This document shows, piece after piece, positions 12,225 to 24,675 of a stretch of 64,000 nt of DNA (position 1 is its first letter; every line of letters starts with the position of its first letter). The notes under the pieces were generated by a model. That model searched no databases, was not told the origin of the DNA, and was given only the letters and a program-made list of their open reading frames with translations. Position numbers and translations under genes: made by a program. This DNA comes from Diphasiastrum complanatum (taxonomy: Eukaryota; Streptophyta; Lycopodiopsida; Lycopodiales; Lycopodiaceae), in the NCBI GenBank assembly GCA_029204225.1, contig CM055095.1:69280110-69344109 (forward strand), in the 5' to 3' direction.

Positions 12225-12637
12225 TGAATAAACGAAATGTTTCTAGCTATAAAGCCTTGCTAGCTTTCAACCCTCAGCCTGACAAAGATGTTCGCAAACA
12301 CGAAAGTCAGGAGATACAAAGCACGAAAAGTTTCGCGAACATGAAAGTCAAGGGAAACAAAGACGAACGGTTTGCGAACACAAAAGTCAAAACAGACCAA
12401 GACGAACGGTTTGCGAACATGAAAGGTTTACAAACGAGAATCTTTTGCGGTCTGGCACGAGAATCTTTTGTGGTCCAGTACGAGAGAAAGTAAACGATCA
12501 AAACGAAACCAACGACGGAAACGAAACCTTTTCCTGCCCTCCACGCTCCAAAGAGTACCAGTGAGATCATGCAAGTACCTAGAAGAAAAGATATCCGATC
12601 TGATGACATGACGTCAGCAGATACATTTTAGGTCGGG
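12225..12637 (+). repeat. 5' LTR of Copia B, first part
   Basis: Matches the start of the 3' LTR (24676 to about 25066): the words CCTTGCTAGCTTTCAACC, GCGAACA-GAAAGTCA and CCTGCCCTCCACGCTCC recur in order. It contains repeated TTTGCGAACA-type units and TGACGTCA at 12609-12616. Homology stops near TTTTAGGTCGG. Confidence 0.85.
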
Positions 12638-13385
12638 GCCAGCGGACAATAGTTGAGGCAACGAGGATAGATGGGCAGATCGAGGCAGGCAGAAACAGCC
12701 GCAGACAGATAGAGCAGGGCCACAAGCAAGTGGTACAGGGCTAGCGGGCAGATTGCAGGGCCAACAGGGCAGAACACAGGGCAAGCAGGGCGGCGATGAG
12801 CTAGCAGGCAGGCAGCGCCTTCCAGAGATCCGCAGCAAGGTAGCGAGCAGAGGAACAGGCAGTGAGGGCCACAAAGGGAAAAGGCTGTGAGCAGTTGATG
12901 AGGCATCCTCCAGCGAGATGTGGCAGCGATTGCACACAGTGGTATAAGCCGTCTCCACAACTTCTTGCTTTGGGGATAACAAGTATACGACGCAATTCAC
13001 CAATCAACCTCTCAACGGTTACTAAACATCAGTTGACATTCACTCATCTCCAAACAACCATGCTGTTCTTTCAACCCTACAACACGAGGTGATTGCTTTT
13101 CAATCACACATCCTAATACGAAGTAAACCAAAAATAGAAGTAACACACATTTGCATTCGACAATGGCATTAATCCTTCAATGGACCAGAATCTTTCAAAC
13201 ATATGATGAACAATGATAGTCACCTCACAAACAAATGCAAACACTCAACCCTCTTAAGCATTGAAACCCTCCAATTCTCCACACATTCTACCATCCATCA
13301 ATGAGCAAGAAGCAAACATCCACTATCCTTCTGATGTGTGAGAGGCTACCACCACAACCTAAAACAAAAGTAAGATAGCAAGAAG

Positions 13386-14156
13386 TGTGAAAAATGCAAA
13401 AATAAGCTTGGTAGAGGCCAAAAATCTTGTATATAGATAAAAACACATGTGTGGAGCCTGTTCCCACATGTGAAAATAGTGTACTTGTCATGTACCATAA
13501 TCATATAGGTTGTACATATAATTTAATTCAAGTTCTAGTGGCTAAAAAGGCCAAAAACTAGTTTTCTAGGCATATGACACATGGCATCAATCTATTGCTT
13601 GCATGAGCCACATCCTTTGGTTAGGTGTCACATCCCATGTGTAGAGGACAACTCACATGTGTGGAATAAGGTGAAGTAGACGAATTTTGACTTCTAGAAT
13701 ATTTTCAAGTAGATCTCCACATAGAAGAAAAATGGACCAAAAGTGCTCAAAATAGAAGCTTTTGTCCAAGTGTCAGTTTTGCATGATGAATCATCATATG
13801 ACAAAGCACCTTCACACATGTGGGATCAAAGGGATGGTCAGTACCACGAGCTCCCACTTATATTATATATAGAGCTAGATTTGGCCATAATCAGTATGAA
13901 ACACCAAATCTTGGTTTTGGAGGCAATTTTGTGTAATTCTCTCCATTTGTCCGTACTCAGACAGTTTTCACACGTGTGAAACCAGAAAGTACACTTACCT
14001 TCAATTAATGATTGTTCTTGTTAGGATTTTGTGTCTAGAATTGATCTAGATTAATCTTAATCTCAAGTAGATTGATAGATCAAGTAATCTAACAACCAAT
14101 CCCTCTTGAGGATCAGATTAGGATCCACTCTTGGTCCTTTTTGTTCTTTTTGCACA
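13386..14156 (+). repeat. 5' LTR of E1
   Basis: 771 bp. It carries TATA-like TATTATATATAGAG at 13861-13874, several CACATGTG words and the palindrome TTTCACACGTGTGAAA at 13966-13981. Relative to the 3' LTR it lacks about 57 bases near 13950. Confidence 0.92.
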
Positions 14157-14169
14157 TGGTATCAGAGCC
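14157..14169 (+). promoter_or_regulatory. Primer binding site of E1
   Basis: TGGTATCAGAGCC directly after the LTR terminus GCACA; initiator-Met tRNA type. Confidence 0.92.
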
Positions 14170-15857
14170 AAGTACAAGAGTTTTTGTTGAAATTGATAGG
14201 GTTAATCCAAATCAAAGCCAAAATTAGCAATTTTTTGGAAACTAGTCAAAGTTTGTGTAGTGAGTTGGATTTGATAGCTATCCTCAAAAATTTTGGTCCA
14301 GATTTTGTTGTGGCCTGTAGGAACCCTTTTCACATGTGTGAGGCCGTACAGCTCCGATTTTGACTGAGAAATTTCAAAAATTTGTAGAATTTGACTCACA
14401 TACCCAATTTGAGTGATTTTTGGTGCAAAATCAAGCATATTCTATAGTGAATCTAATTCCTTGATTAGTTCTTGAATTAGATCAGCCAAAAAATTAAAAT
14501 TGAAGCTTGAATTAGGTGCATTAATTGATCTTCTCTGATTTTTTGAGTGTATGTTGAAGTTGAGAGAGATTTTGCCAAAAATCATAGATTGAGTGATATG
14601 CAAGGTGAGAGGATGAAATCCAATGTACCATCACTCTAGATTTGTTCAAGAGTGATAGGGTCAAGTTTAGAAGCGTCAATTTGCTAGAAAACATCCTTGG
14701 ATATGTCCTCCAAGTGAAACCTTTGAGAGTTTCTAGTGCATATAGAGCATCTATGCAAATCTTTTGTAGAATTTGACATAGATTGGCTTAAATTGAGAGT
14801 TCTAGAAAAGAGATTGAGATCCAAGTCACATTGTTCAACCCTACTCAATTTGTTTGAGTGATTGTAAGGTTTGAAAAGAGTCATTAAGGTGTCTATGACA
14901 AATGTGTAGAGAGAGATCCAATTTTTTAAGAGTTCCTTCCTTTGTAGAGGGCAAGATCTAGAAGCTCATTTTGTGTTGTTATTGGTGGGGATTTTGTCTT
15001 CTCCTAAGTGATCAAATCTTTCTAAGTGGCATTCGCTCTTTGAAACACAATATCTTAGTGAGAAAAATCACAACTTTTGATTTTGAATTTCATTCCAAGT
15101 CTTAAAAGGTAGAGTAACTGGTGGAATCCAATTGGAGTGATTGAATTCAATTTGTTGAGCAAAAATTGACATAGAATGTATGAAACTCAAATTAGTTCTA
15201 TTCAACTTTCTTTGTATTCTGAATGAGGAGTAGAAGGTTGGCAAGTTTTGTATGAGATTTTCTGATGTTGGTGATGTAGTTTCCTAGCACTTGATCTATT
15301 TTTCTAGAAAATTAAAAGATCTGATAAGATTGTGTGAGGGTCAATTTGTGATCCCATTGGATGTCTAGAATGAGGAGTCCATATTTGAGTATTCATGCAT
15401 GGTTGAGATCTTTGTGAATCTCTAGTTGTCTAAATTTTTTAAGCTTTGTGAAAAATTGATGGTATAGTTTGTTGTCAAATCAAATCAAATTCATTCTAAA
15501 TCTCAAGAGTGAGATTATTTGGGTCAAGAGTGAGTCCAAAAGAAGTGATTAAGTTTGATTTTCATGTGTTTGAAACAAAACCCATCTTTTGTTCAAGAAT
15601 CTCAAGTGTTAAGAGAACTAGTCAAGTGAAAAGAAAAATCTAGGTGTCAAATCTTTTCATATCCATTTCAATTTTCAAAAGAAAGAGTCATTGGTATTTG
15701 ATGAGTCCAATAGGAAATTGGATCTGATTTCTTTTGTGATTTGATTCAAAGATTGTGTGCTTTTGTCTTAGTGATCAAAGCAAAGTTTCCAAGTGACTAG
15801 TCATTATGTGAAAATTAATTCTTAGGTTTGTGAGCTAGATCTTTTGTAGATCATTCT
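14170..15857 (+). other. E1 leader-like interior, non-coding
   Basis: About 1.7 kb of AT-rich sequence, closely matched by E2 (45215-46780), with no recognisable protein. A TTTCACATGTGTGAGG word at 14326-14343 repeats the LTR palindrome theme. Confidence 0.6.
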
Positions 15858-15863
15858 AGATTA

Positions 15864-16255
15864 TTGAAGATGTTAAAATCTAGTCTCTTGAAAGTCACAA
15901 ATTACATTTGTAGAATCATATCACAGGTTTTTATTCACATGGAATCAATAGGTGGCATCCTATTGAAGGAAAAAAAGGAGGATATATTTTCTCAAGATGC
16001 TACAAAAAGAAGACCAATCCATCCAAGGAGAACCAAAGCAAGGGGGCCGAGGTGAAGGATGGAGCTTCAAGTTCAAAATGCAAATACAGGAAGGAAAAGT
16101 CCAAAGAAAGATGTTTCCTTTGTGGAAAGGTGAATGAGGCTTGGAGTCTCACAAGGACTTGCAAGATTTGTCTTCAAGAGTCCATCACAACACATGTTGA
16201 ATCTTTTGAAATTTTCATTTGGAAGTGCATTGTTTGGTTCAAGATGCAAAGATAG
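15864..16255 (+). pseudogene. E1 gag zinc-knuckle remnant
   Basis: Frames give SSLLKVTNYICRI, then KCKYRKEKSKERCFLCGK, the second of two CCHC-like units, whose His is missing. Comparison with E2 shows that E1 has lost the first knuckle (present in E2 as CNLCGKGGYFFLRC, with Tyr in place of His) and has shifted frame. This is what remains of a Copia gag C-terminus. Confidence 0.6.
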
Positions 16256-17742
16256 ATGTCACTTTCATGAAAGTAACTTGGATTTATTTTATGTCCTTGG
16301 AAAGTATTTTGCTTGTAACTTTAGACAAGTTCAAACTTATTGTTATTATCCAAGAGAAATCAATCAAGAATAAGGAGCAATCACAAAATGAAAATAGTTT
16401 CATTTATGCTCTCATGTCAACTTATGAAGAACCATTTTGCTTTGAAGAGATTTTTGTATCTCAAAGGTGGATTAAGGCAATACTAGTTGAGTGTGATGCC
16501 TTAAAAGATAGCAAAATATGTTTTCCTTGTAAGCTTACATTAGTTATGAAGTCAAGGAAATGGAAATATCTTCATAATGTAGGATCTTTTGGTTTCAATA
16601 AGATCATGAATGATGTGTTCATTCATAAAGATGAAAATTGTAAGTTTTCAATCTTAAAGGCAAGTTGTAAACTTCTTATGAGAATAAGTGAAGCATCCAA
16701 AGTGGACATTTATATCCATAAGCAAGTAGTTAGCCTTATTGAGATGGAAATGCCTTTTGATTTCAATATTAGAAAAATCATGCCAAGTTGTGGTGATTTT
16801 TGGACTTATGTTTCTAGCATAAGTAATTTTAATAATCATAGGAAGTGCATATGGTGTGGTTATAGTTGTTGTGATCATTATGAGACATGGAGGTCTTAGA
16901 TTTCCATCAAGAAGGAGCACCATGAAGAGGATCTTAAAGAATCATTTCAAGGTTCAAGTGTGCCAAGGATCGAGGAGGAGAGACCTTCTCAAGTTGTGAT
17001 TCCAAAAAGAAACTCAAGAACTATGGTTGATTCCATGTGGCTCACATTTCAAGGGAAAGAGGAGCATATCTCATGTGGTATACATCTCATACTTACTTCT
17101 CTTATGTCATTTGATAAATCAATTTGCTTTAGCGAGATCATTGCATCTCAAAATTGGAGTAAAGCCATACTAGTTGAGTATGAAGTCTCTCTTGAGAACA
17201 TAGATGATGTTCTTAAAAGGTTGAAATTGATTTTAAATCAATTAGAAAGCAAATGGTTATTTCATCAAATGTATGCTCTTGAGTCATGTAAGAGCAAAAG
17301 TGATTTGTTCACTCATAGTTTGAAAATTTGTATTGAGGCAAATTGTAAACTCTTTATGAGAGTAAGTGAATCATCTTTTAAAGACACTTATCTCCATAAT
17401 GAAGTATTCAGCCTCATTGGATCTGAGATTAGCATGGTAAACAAGCATGAAGATATGATGCAAACACTTTGTTATTATAGCATGCATAGTCTTGCCAATT
17501 TGGATAAGTCTAATTCTCTAGATCATGGGAACATGATGTTAGATCTTTGTGATCCTAATAAGTCAAGAGGAAATCTTTATTTTCTCATGGAGGAGCATGC
17601 ACATGAAGAAGGAGCAAGCCTCAAAGTCAAGCATCTACATGAAATTTGGAAGGAATCAATTTCGAAGATGCTAGGATGGTGCAAAGCTCTCAAGTTCATC
17701 AAAGATATCAACATCAAAGAAGCACTGTTATGGATATGGTGA
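16219..17742 (+). pseudogene. E1 decayed, duplicated Copia RT-N-terminal-like modules
   Basis: Two successive ORFs (16219-16899 and 16960-17742). Each contains a segment resembling the start of the Copia RT domain: EEPFCFEEIFVSQRWIKAIL and KSICFSEIIASQNWSKAIL, compare the usual EPxSFxEAxxxxxWxxAMxxEY. Each is followed by a related stretch (CKLLMRISEASKVDIYIHKQ against CKLFMRVSESSFKDTYLHNE). No YVDD or other catalytic motif is present. The modules look like tandem copies of one ancestral segment. Both are conserved in E2, where the second ORF has a TGA at 48124 in place of a Trp codon. Whether any protein is made is unknown. Confidence 0.55.
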
Positions 17743-17862
17743 TTCCATATCAACATCACACCTTTTGAACCAGCAAAGACCAATTCAGCCCATGAAGTCA
17801 AGTTCAAGATCATCATGTTTTTCATCAAGCTAAATTTACCAAGCTAGATTTTTGAGGAGGAG

Positions 17863-18692
17863 TGTGAAAAATGCAAAAATAAGCTTGGTAGAGGCCAAAA
17901 ATCTTGTATATAGATAAACACACATGTGTGGAGCCTGTTCCCATGTGTGAAAATAGTGTACTTGTCATGTATCATAATCATATAGGTTGTACATATGATT
18001 TAATTCAAGTTCTAGTGGCTAAAAAGGCCAAAAACTAGTTTTCTAGACATATGACACATGGCATCAATCTATTGCTTGCATGAGCCACATCCTTTGGTTA
18101 GGTGTCACAGCCCATGTGTAGAGGACAACTCACATGTGTGGAATAAGCTGAAGCAGACGAATTTTGATTTCTAGAAGATTTTCAAGTAGATCTCCATATA
18201 GAAGGAAAATGGACCAAAAGTGCTCAAAAGAGAAGGTTTTGTCCAATGTCAATTTTGCATGATGAATCATCATATGACAAAGCACCTTCACACATGTGGG
18301 ATCAAAGGGATGGTCAGTACCACGAGCTCCCACTTATTGTATATATAGAGCCACATTTGGCCATAATCAGTATGAAACACCAAATCTTGGTTTTGGAGGC
18401 AATTTTGTGTAATTCTCTCCATTTGTCTATTTGTTTTGATTGTTTTGAGGTTCTATCAATGTGTACTTGATTTTCAGGTTGGAGTCCATACTCAGACAGT
18501 GTTTCACACATGTGAAACCAGAAAGTACACTTACCTTCAATTAATGATTGTTCTTGTTATGATTTTATGTCTAGAATTGATCTAGATTGATCTTAATCTG
18601 AAGTAGATTGATAGATCAAGTAATCTGACAACCAATCCCTCTTGAGGATCAGATTAGGATCCACTCTTGGTCCTTTTTGTACTTTTTGCACA
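17863..18692 (+). repeat. 3' LTR of E1
   Basis: 830 bp, same ends as the 5' LTR. TATA-like ATTGTATATATAGAG at about 18336-18350. The palindrome is TTTCACACATGTGAAA at 18502-18517, one C-to-T change from the other copies. Confidence 0.92.
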
Positions 18693-19120
18693 AGAAGTAA
18701 CTACCTTCACACCAAAAACACTAATCAATGAAACACCCACTCACCCTCTCCCTCAAGCATAACATTACTCCCAAAACTACTTAACACCACTCTCAAAATA
18801 GGTAACCACAAAACCACTAACCTTTTTTCCTCAACATCATGCAACACAATGATCAACCCACCAAACAACCAATTCTAAGAAACTACAACCGTTCAATCAA
18901 ACATACTATGTTTCACCACCCCACAATCTTGCACTTGGTACAAACCCTAACATCCCCATTCAAACAACTAGCATTGAGCAACTAACATTCACAATAACAA
19001 AGTGGACCTAACCACCAAGCCCTCTCATAAACAAGCTCTCAACAATACTAACATCCAAATACACTAACATACAAAACACTAACTCTCAACACACATCCAC
19101 AAATACAAAGAGTTGGCTCC

Positions 19121-19130
19121 TTTTTATAGT
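19121..19130 (-). promoter_or_regulatory. TATA box in sequence H
   Basis: The minus strand reads CTATAAAAAGGAGCC, a canonical plant TATA context. It would direct transcription toward lower coordinates from about 19090. No ORF follows, which fits an LTR promoter. Confidence 0.45.
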
Positions 19131-20210
19131 AAAACCCAAGTGCCCCCCTTCAAAATGAGGCTTTGCTAGTTTTCATGCCCTTCAAGCCCTCTTTGCCATT
19201 TGTCCTCAACCCATTTGATAGTACACCTAGTGGCCTCCATAAGAGAGTGGGGGAGTGGTGCATTCAAGGCTCTCTTCCAAAACTAGCCAAGATGCCATTT
19301 TTGTCAAAGGCTAGGGAGGCCATTCAAGTTTCCCCTTTTTGTACACCCTAGAAGCCCAAAATGTCAATGGCTAGTGGGTGTACCTCCCAATTTTTATAGC
19401 CTCCAAGGTGTTTTGGTATTTAATATCCAAATTTTGGGTGAGGCCCATTTTCAACCCCTATTTTTAGTAGGCGGCCTTCATTTTTTCTTTGGATACTTTC
19501 GTTTTTGGCTTTCTTCCATTTTTCAAGGGCCGTGCACCTACTGCTCATTTGTCTGGATTTTTGGCATGTTGGGTAACCACTTGGCCCACACATTTCGTTA
19601 ATTGCCCATAAATTGCCCAAACTTTGCCGTTAGGGTTTATGTGACTCCTTGACACTGAATCCATATTTCTTGGTCCCATTTTTATCCGAAACTTTTCTTT
19701 CTCGGTTTTTTCTTCTGTGGTTGACTTTTTTGGCATTCATGACTAGGGCTCCCACGACAACACGGTTTCCCTGAAAAATACACTTAGTGATCATATATTA
19801 GTAAAAATGGACTCAGTACATGGTGAGATTTTAGCACGGTCATACCGGCTTTTTTTCTACAACTGGCCATTTTTTTGAAAAGCCGTAAAATATTTACCGG
19901 CCATTTCTAAGGTCGCAAAATTTGCTCTAGCCTCATCTAGGACGGGCTGGGACCCAATTCTAGGTGGACCGGCCCTTTTGGCTCGTTCTTACAAAACTTG
20001 ACCACAAAATATTTTTGACGATTTTTTCGAAAGTCAGTTTCTTACTTTTAAACTGTGTCTAGCCACTTCAGGGAGGGCTAGGACCCAATTCTAAGGCAAT
20101 TTGTGCCGATTTTTCTCTAATAACCAGGTTTTACATGCCAATTTTTTCAATTATTGCAAACTCAAATTTCAATATTAGTCCGATTTTTCGTGCGAAAATA
20201 TCGGCTAACA

Positions 20211-20394
20211 AAACTATGTTGAATGTTGTATTAAAAACGTAGATCAGTAGTGCCTAACTACATTCCGGAGGATTGTAGGAGTGATTCAGTTGGCAGTGTC
20301 CAGCAATCGCATCTGAACTCTATCCGAATCCCAAGAGGATCATGGTTCCTTTGCGAAAGCTTCGCGATTGCAAAATCTCCTTTCATTCTCATCA
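20211..20394 (+). repeat. 5' LTR of Copia B, terminal part
   Basis: Starts AAACTATGTTGAATG and matches 25501-25690 of the 3' LTR to the terminus CATTCTCATCA. It is the U5 end separated from its 5' part by H. Confidence 0.88.
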
Positions 20395-20395
20395 G

Positions 20396-20408
20396 TGGTA
20401 TCAGAGCC
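20396..20408 (+). promoter_or_regulatory. Primer binding site of Copia B
   Basis: TGGTATCAGAGCC one base after the LTR terminus ATCA. Confidence 0.92.
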
Positions 20409-20510
20409 GGTTATCTTGTCATATTATGACATAGCCAAGAAGCTAGCAGATCTAGGAGTCCAAGCATTCAAACAAACAACCATCAACAAGGGAACAGACT
20501 GCAAGAAGCA

Positions 20511-23500
20511 ATGGCTTCAATCAGCAACATGTAGAGCAAGATCTGCACAATACTTGACTCTTTAGGATCTAACTTTCTAGCTTGGAAAGTTAAGACATCA
20601 CTGATACTCAAGGGCAAAAGACTCTTCTCCTGGGTGGATGGCACAGAAGAAATGCCTACGACAACAGACAAGGAGCTACGCGAATGGAGGGAAAAAAACG
20701 ACAAGGCAGTAGCCTTGCTATCATCTTCCATCGAAGATAGTCTCACACTTGACCTGGCTACACTCTCCAAAGCTCAGGAGATGTGGAATGCATTCGTCAC
20801 CAAATTTTAGACGAAATCAAGAAGTCAAATCATGATGCTAGAAGATCAGCTGGCGAATTTGCAGTGGGATGGGAAAGACCTCACTTCTTTCGTAAGAAAG
20901 ATGAAGGATCTGTTTCTGTCACTACATAACTCTAGAGTAGAGAACGTTGTGTCAGCTAAGAAGTAGCTTACGTACCTGTTGAGAGCCTTACCCAAATCAT
21001 TCCAGACGACAAGAACCCTGCTTGCGAAAGATCCCACCATGAACCTCAAAAAGGCGATTGTCGAGATTCGAGAGGAAGTCGAGGCCAGAGAACATCTTGA
21101 TCACAAAGATGGTTCTGACCAGGCCCTCTACGACAACAAAGAAAAATCAAAGAAGCAATTTAAGACTAAGAGGGAGTCCAATCAGAGGCAGGATCGTGAC
21201 CAGCAAGCAGAGGGAGCAAGTAAAGGCAACTGGAAGACCAAAGATAGGTCGAAACAAGGTGCAGACAAGAAGACTTGTGTGAGATACATAAGAGACGAGC
21301 ATACAGTAGATACCTGTTAGCTCAATCCCAAGATTGAGTGTATTTATTGCCATAAGAAGGGTCACGCAGCCATGGATTGCCGCCAGAACCTGAGAAACAA
21401 ATCAGCACAAAACAAACAGGAGAGAGCTCGAAAATGGGCGAAGAAAGAACGAACAGAAATTGTTCGACCGTCTATATTTGTGAGCATCAACATCTGACAC
21501 ACATGAGGTGATCCTAGATTCAGGAGCCATCTCACACTTTGTGACATCAAGACGAATCATGTCTGATTTCAGAAGTGTAGGTCCTTCAAGATTCATAGTT
21601 CTTGGAGATGGATCTAGACATCAAGTGAACGGTATTGGTTCACTATGGCTCAACACCAATGGTAGAGACATACGACTTTAAGATGTTTTGTTCGTGCCTA
21701 CTCTACAATAAGACTTGCTCTTTGTAGCAAGAATAGCAGATACATGGATGCGTGTGACATTTTCTGACGAAGCATGCAACGTGATTGATGCCAGTACCAG
21801 TACTCTCATCGCTCAAGACAGAAGGAAAGGAAACCTATATCATTTGAAGGTACGTCTAGATCGGGTGCATCAGACTCATGATGACTCGCCAGACACTCTG
21901 TGGCACAGAAGACTCTGTCACATGAACTCAATGGCACTTTACCGGACAAGCCATCATGGAGTGATAACAGGGGTGAGCATCTCGAATGTGACCAATTCGA
22001 CCACATGTGATACATGTTTGAAAGGCAAGATGTCACGCACACCGTTCATTAAAGACTCCTATAGAACGACAAAGATTCTGGAGCTAGTGCACTCTAACAT
22101 CTGCGGACCATTCAAACTGATCTCAGTAGGAAGTTCAAAGTATTATATAACCTTCATTGATGATTATAGCAAATTTTCCAGAGTGTATTTTATTCAGAAT
22201 AAATCTGAAGCGCTTGACAAACTCACAGAATATGTGAATTGGGATGAGAGATGTACAAACAAGTGAAGCAGATCAGAACAGATCGAGGTGGCGAATACAC
22301 CTCAAATCGCTTCACTGACTTTTGCAATGATCGTGGCATCATTCACAGAAGAACTGCGGCCTACACACCGCTGCACAATGGTGTTGCTGAACGAAATAAC
22401 AAGACCCCGATGGAAGCAGCCAGATGCATGATGGCCTACTCAAAAGCTCCAAGGGCACTGTGGGCTGAAGCAGTAGCTATAGCCGCATACATAAAGAATG
22501 GAACAAGCAAGTCTGGTGTTCCTCACATGACACCACATGAGCTATGGTGGGGTAGAAAGCCCAACCTATCTCACGTCAGAATCTTTGGCTGTGCAACTTA
22601 TGCACATATTCCTGACAAGCTTCGAAAGAAGCTTGATGAGAAAGTTGAGCAGGGATTTCTGGTAGGTTATGACAACAACTCGTCATACTACAGAGACTAC
22701 ATGCCAAACACAAACATTGTGAAAACAGTGAGAGATGTCAGATTCGATGAGAGTAGGACAATGGCCAATGACGATTCTGTCAGCTACGAAGTTATGGAGA
22801 GACAATACTATGATCTGCTGCCAATGATAGAGGGAGAGGACGAACACGAAAATGAAAATTTTCGAGTCGTCTCCCATTCAAACGACGAATCTGACAAAGA
22901 AAGATTCGAGAGGCAACCTATTGTCACAGTTTTTGTAAACCAAAATGGTTCCGGACCAAGCAAAGCAAACAAGGGCAAAGGCATAGCTGTTCCAGGGGGA
23001 TCTCCCAGAAAATCGACAAGGCCACGAAGAGCGCCATCAAGATATGTGCCAGGTAGCTTAGCTTTTACATCAGAAGAGTTTTACGGATTCAGTGGTGAAC
23101 CACAGACTTTTGAGGAGGCGATTGAAGGTCCAGAAAAGGACAGATGGATCCAAGCCATGAACAAAAAAATGGAGTCCATGAGGAAGAACCAGGTATGGAT
23201 GTTGGAGCCATTACCACATAAGCACAAGACCGTCAAATGCAAATGGGTCTTCAAGATCAAATACGGACCAGATGGAAATGTTACGAAATACAAGGCAAGA
23301 CTGGTAGCAAAAGATTTTTCTCAGAGATATGGTATTGACTACTCTGAAACCTTCTCTCCTATCGTCAAACATTCGTCCCTATGTCTGTTATTTGCATATG
23401 CTGTAGCTTGTGACCTCAGGATCCACATTGTGGATGAGAAGACAACCTTCTTGCATGGCGAATTAAACGAAGAGGTCTATATGGATCAACCCCCAGGATA

Positions 23501-24660
23501 TGTCTCACATTCACTTCCTGACTATGCATACAGAATGCATAGAAGCATCTACGGTCTGAAACAATCAGCCTGACAATGGTACAAGAAGAAAGATCAAGCC
23601 CTAAAATCATTAGGATTCAAGCCTCTGTTGGCTGATTCTAATGTATATGTCAGAGTTACAGATGGGCAGATCATCATAGTGGTTGTATATGTGGACGACA
23701 CTCTGATACTTTGCAGGAGTGAGCAGCTAATTGTTGAAGTAAAGGCAGACATCTTGAAACATTTCGAGATCGTGGTTCTGGGAGAAGCCAGGTGTTACCT
23801 AGGCTTACAAATTGAAAGGCACTACGAGGGAGGTAAGTTATACCTTCACCAGTCCAGATGCACCCAAAAAATCCTAGAGGACTTTGGGATGCTGAACTGC
23901 AAAGGAGCGAATACTCCAATGGTCGTAGGGACGGTGCTGACGAATGATGACAGTCCAAAGACTGAGGAAGAGAGAGAACAAATGCAGCTCACACCTTACA
24001 GGAAGCTGATAGGATCACTGATGTACCTTGTTAACAACACACACCTTGATATTGCTTATGCAGTATTCATGATGACCCAATTCTACACGAATTCAGGCTC
24101 GACACATTGGAAGATTGCAAAACAAATTTTGCAATATCTTCAATTAACGAGAGATTATGGCTTGTGTTATTGTCGTGATGCAGGTTTCAGGATACTTTCC
24201 TACAACGATGCAAGCTGGGCATCCCTCAAGGACAATTGTAAAATCGTCTAAGGAGGATGGACCATCTCATTAGGTGTAGCAGTTCTATGGGTCAGCAAGA
24301 AGCAGACCATTGTAGCCCACTCATCCTGCGAAGCAGAGTACGTGGCAGCAGCAAAGATGGCCAACGAAATAATCTGGCTAAGGCAGTTCCTGGACGAATT
24401 GGACGAAACAAGGAACGAGCCCCTGGTCTTGTAGATGGACAACACTTCTACAATACACCCGACGAAAGATCTCGTGTTCCATTCCAGAACGAAGCACATT
24501 GTGATCAAGTACCACTTGATCAGGGATCTAATTAAAAAGAAGATGCTACAGACCATCTTCATCGGAACGAAAGACATGGTTGCTGACATCTTCACTAAAG
24601 CCCTGGACAAAGGACTCTTTGAGAGACCAAGGGGCAGTCTCAGGATCATAAAGCTATCAT
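20511..24660 (+). pseudogene. Copia B Gag-Pol, complete domain order with many stops
   Basis: It starts at ATG 20511 (MASISNM). Visible in order: gag (LAWKVKTSLILKGKRLFSW near 20580; LEDQLANLQWDGKDLTSFV near 20840); CCHC knuckle CIYCHKKGHAAMDC near 21340; protease VILDSGAISHFVTS near 21510; GAG-pre-integrase WHRRLCHMNSM with CDTCLKGK; integrase HSNICGPFK, RTDRGGEYTS and NGVAERNNKT; RT KCKWVFKIKYGPDGNV, KTTFLHGELNEEVYM and YVDDTLILC near 23690; RNase H SYNDASWASL, HSSCEAEYVAAAK and MVADIFTKALD. Stops or frameshifts occur in gag, protease, before WYKK in RT, and in RNase H. The catalytic motifs are mostly recognisable, so decay is moderate. Confidence 0.92.
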
Positions 24661-24675
24661 GCTTTGAGAGGGAGC

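Larger units (their letters stand above)
13386..18692 (+). mobile_element. E1, non-autonomous Copia-type LTR element
   Basis: Two LTRs (13386-14156 and 17863-18692) start TGTGAAAAATGC and end TTTTGCACA. The five bases AGAAG flank the element on both sides (13381-13385 and 18693-18697), a perfect target duplication. Primer site TGGTATCAGAGCC follows the 5' LTR and a GAGGAGGAG polypurine tract precedes the 3' LTR. The 3.7-kb interior holds only decayed Copia pieces, with no integrase, RT catalytic motif or RNase H seen. A second copy is E2 at 44372-49282. Confidence 0.92.
12638..20210 (-). mobile_element. Sequence H, minus-strand LTR-like insertion in B's 5' LTR, holding E1
   Basis: The right edge on the minus strand reads TGTTAGCCGATATTT, an LTR-like TG start, exactly where B's LTR resumes (20211). 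The minus strand has a strong plant TATA box, CTATAAAAAGG, near 19121-19130, and no protein-coding frame. E1 splits H at 13385/18698. About 435 bp of B's LTR are missing across H, so H either replaced that DNA or its insertion was followed by deletion. The left end is unclear; 12641-12860 is unusually GCAGG-rich and may be a separate piece. Confidence 0.45.

Noticed and set aside
12614-13007. Overlapping Leu/Cys/Pro-rich minus-strand ORFs
   Set aside because: They arise from a GCAGG-rich low-complexity stretch next to the Copia B LTR; composition alone explains the open frames.
20211-20215. AAACT as the target duplication for sequence H
   Set aside because: No matching AAACT next to a TG end was found at the left edge, and about 435 bp of B's LTR are missing across H.
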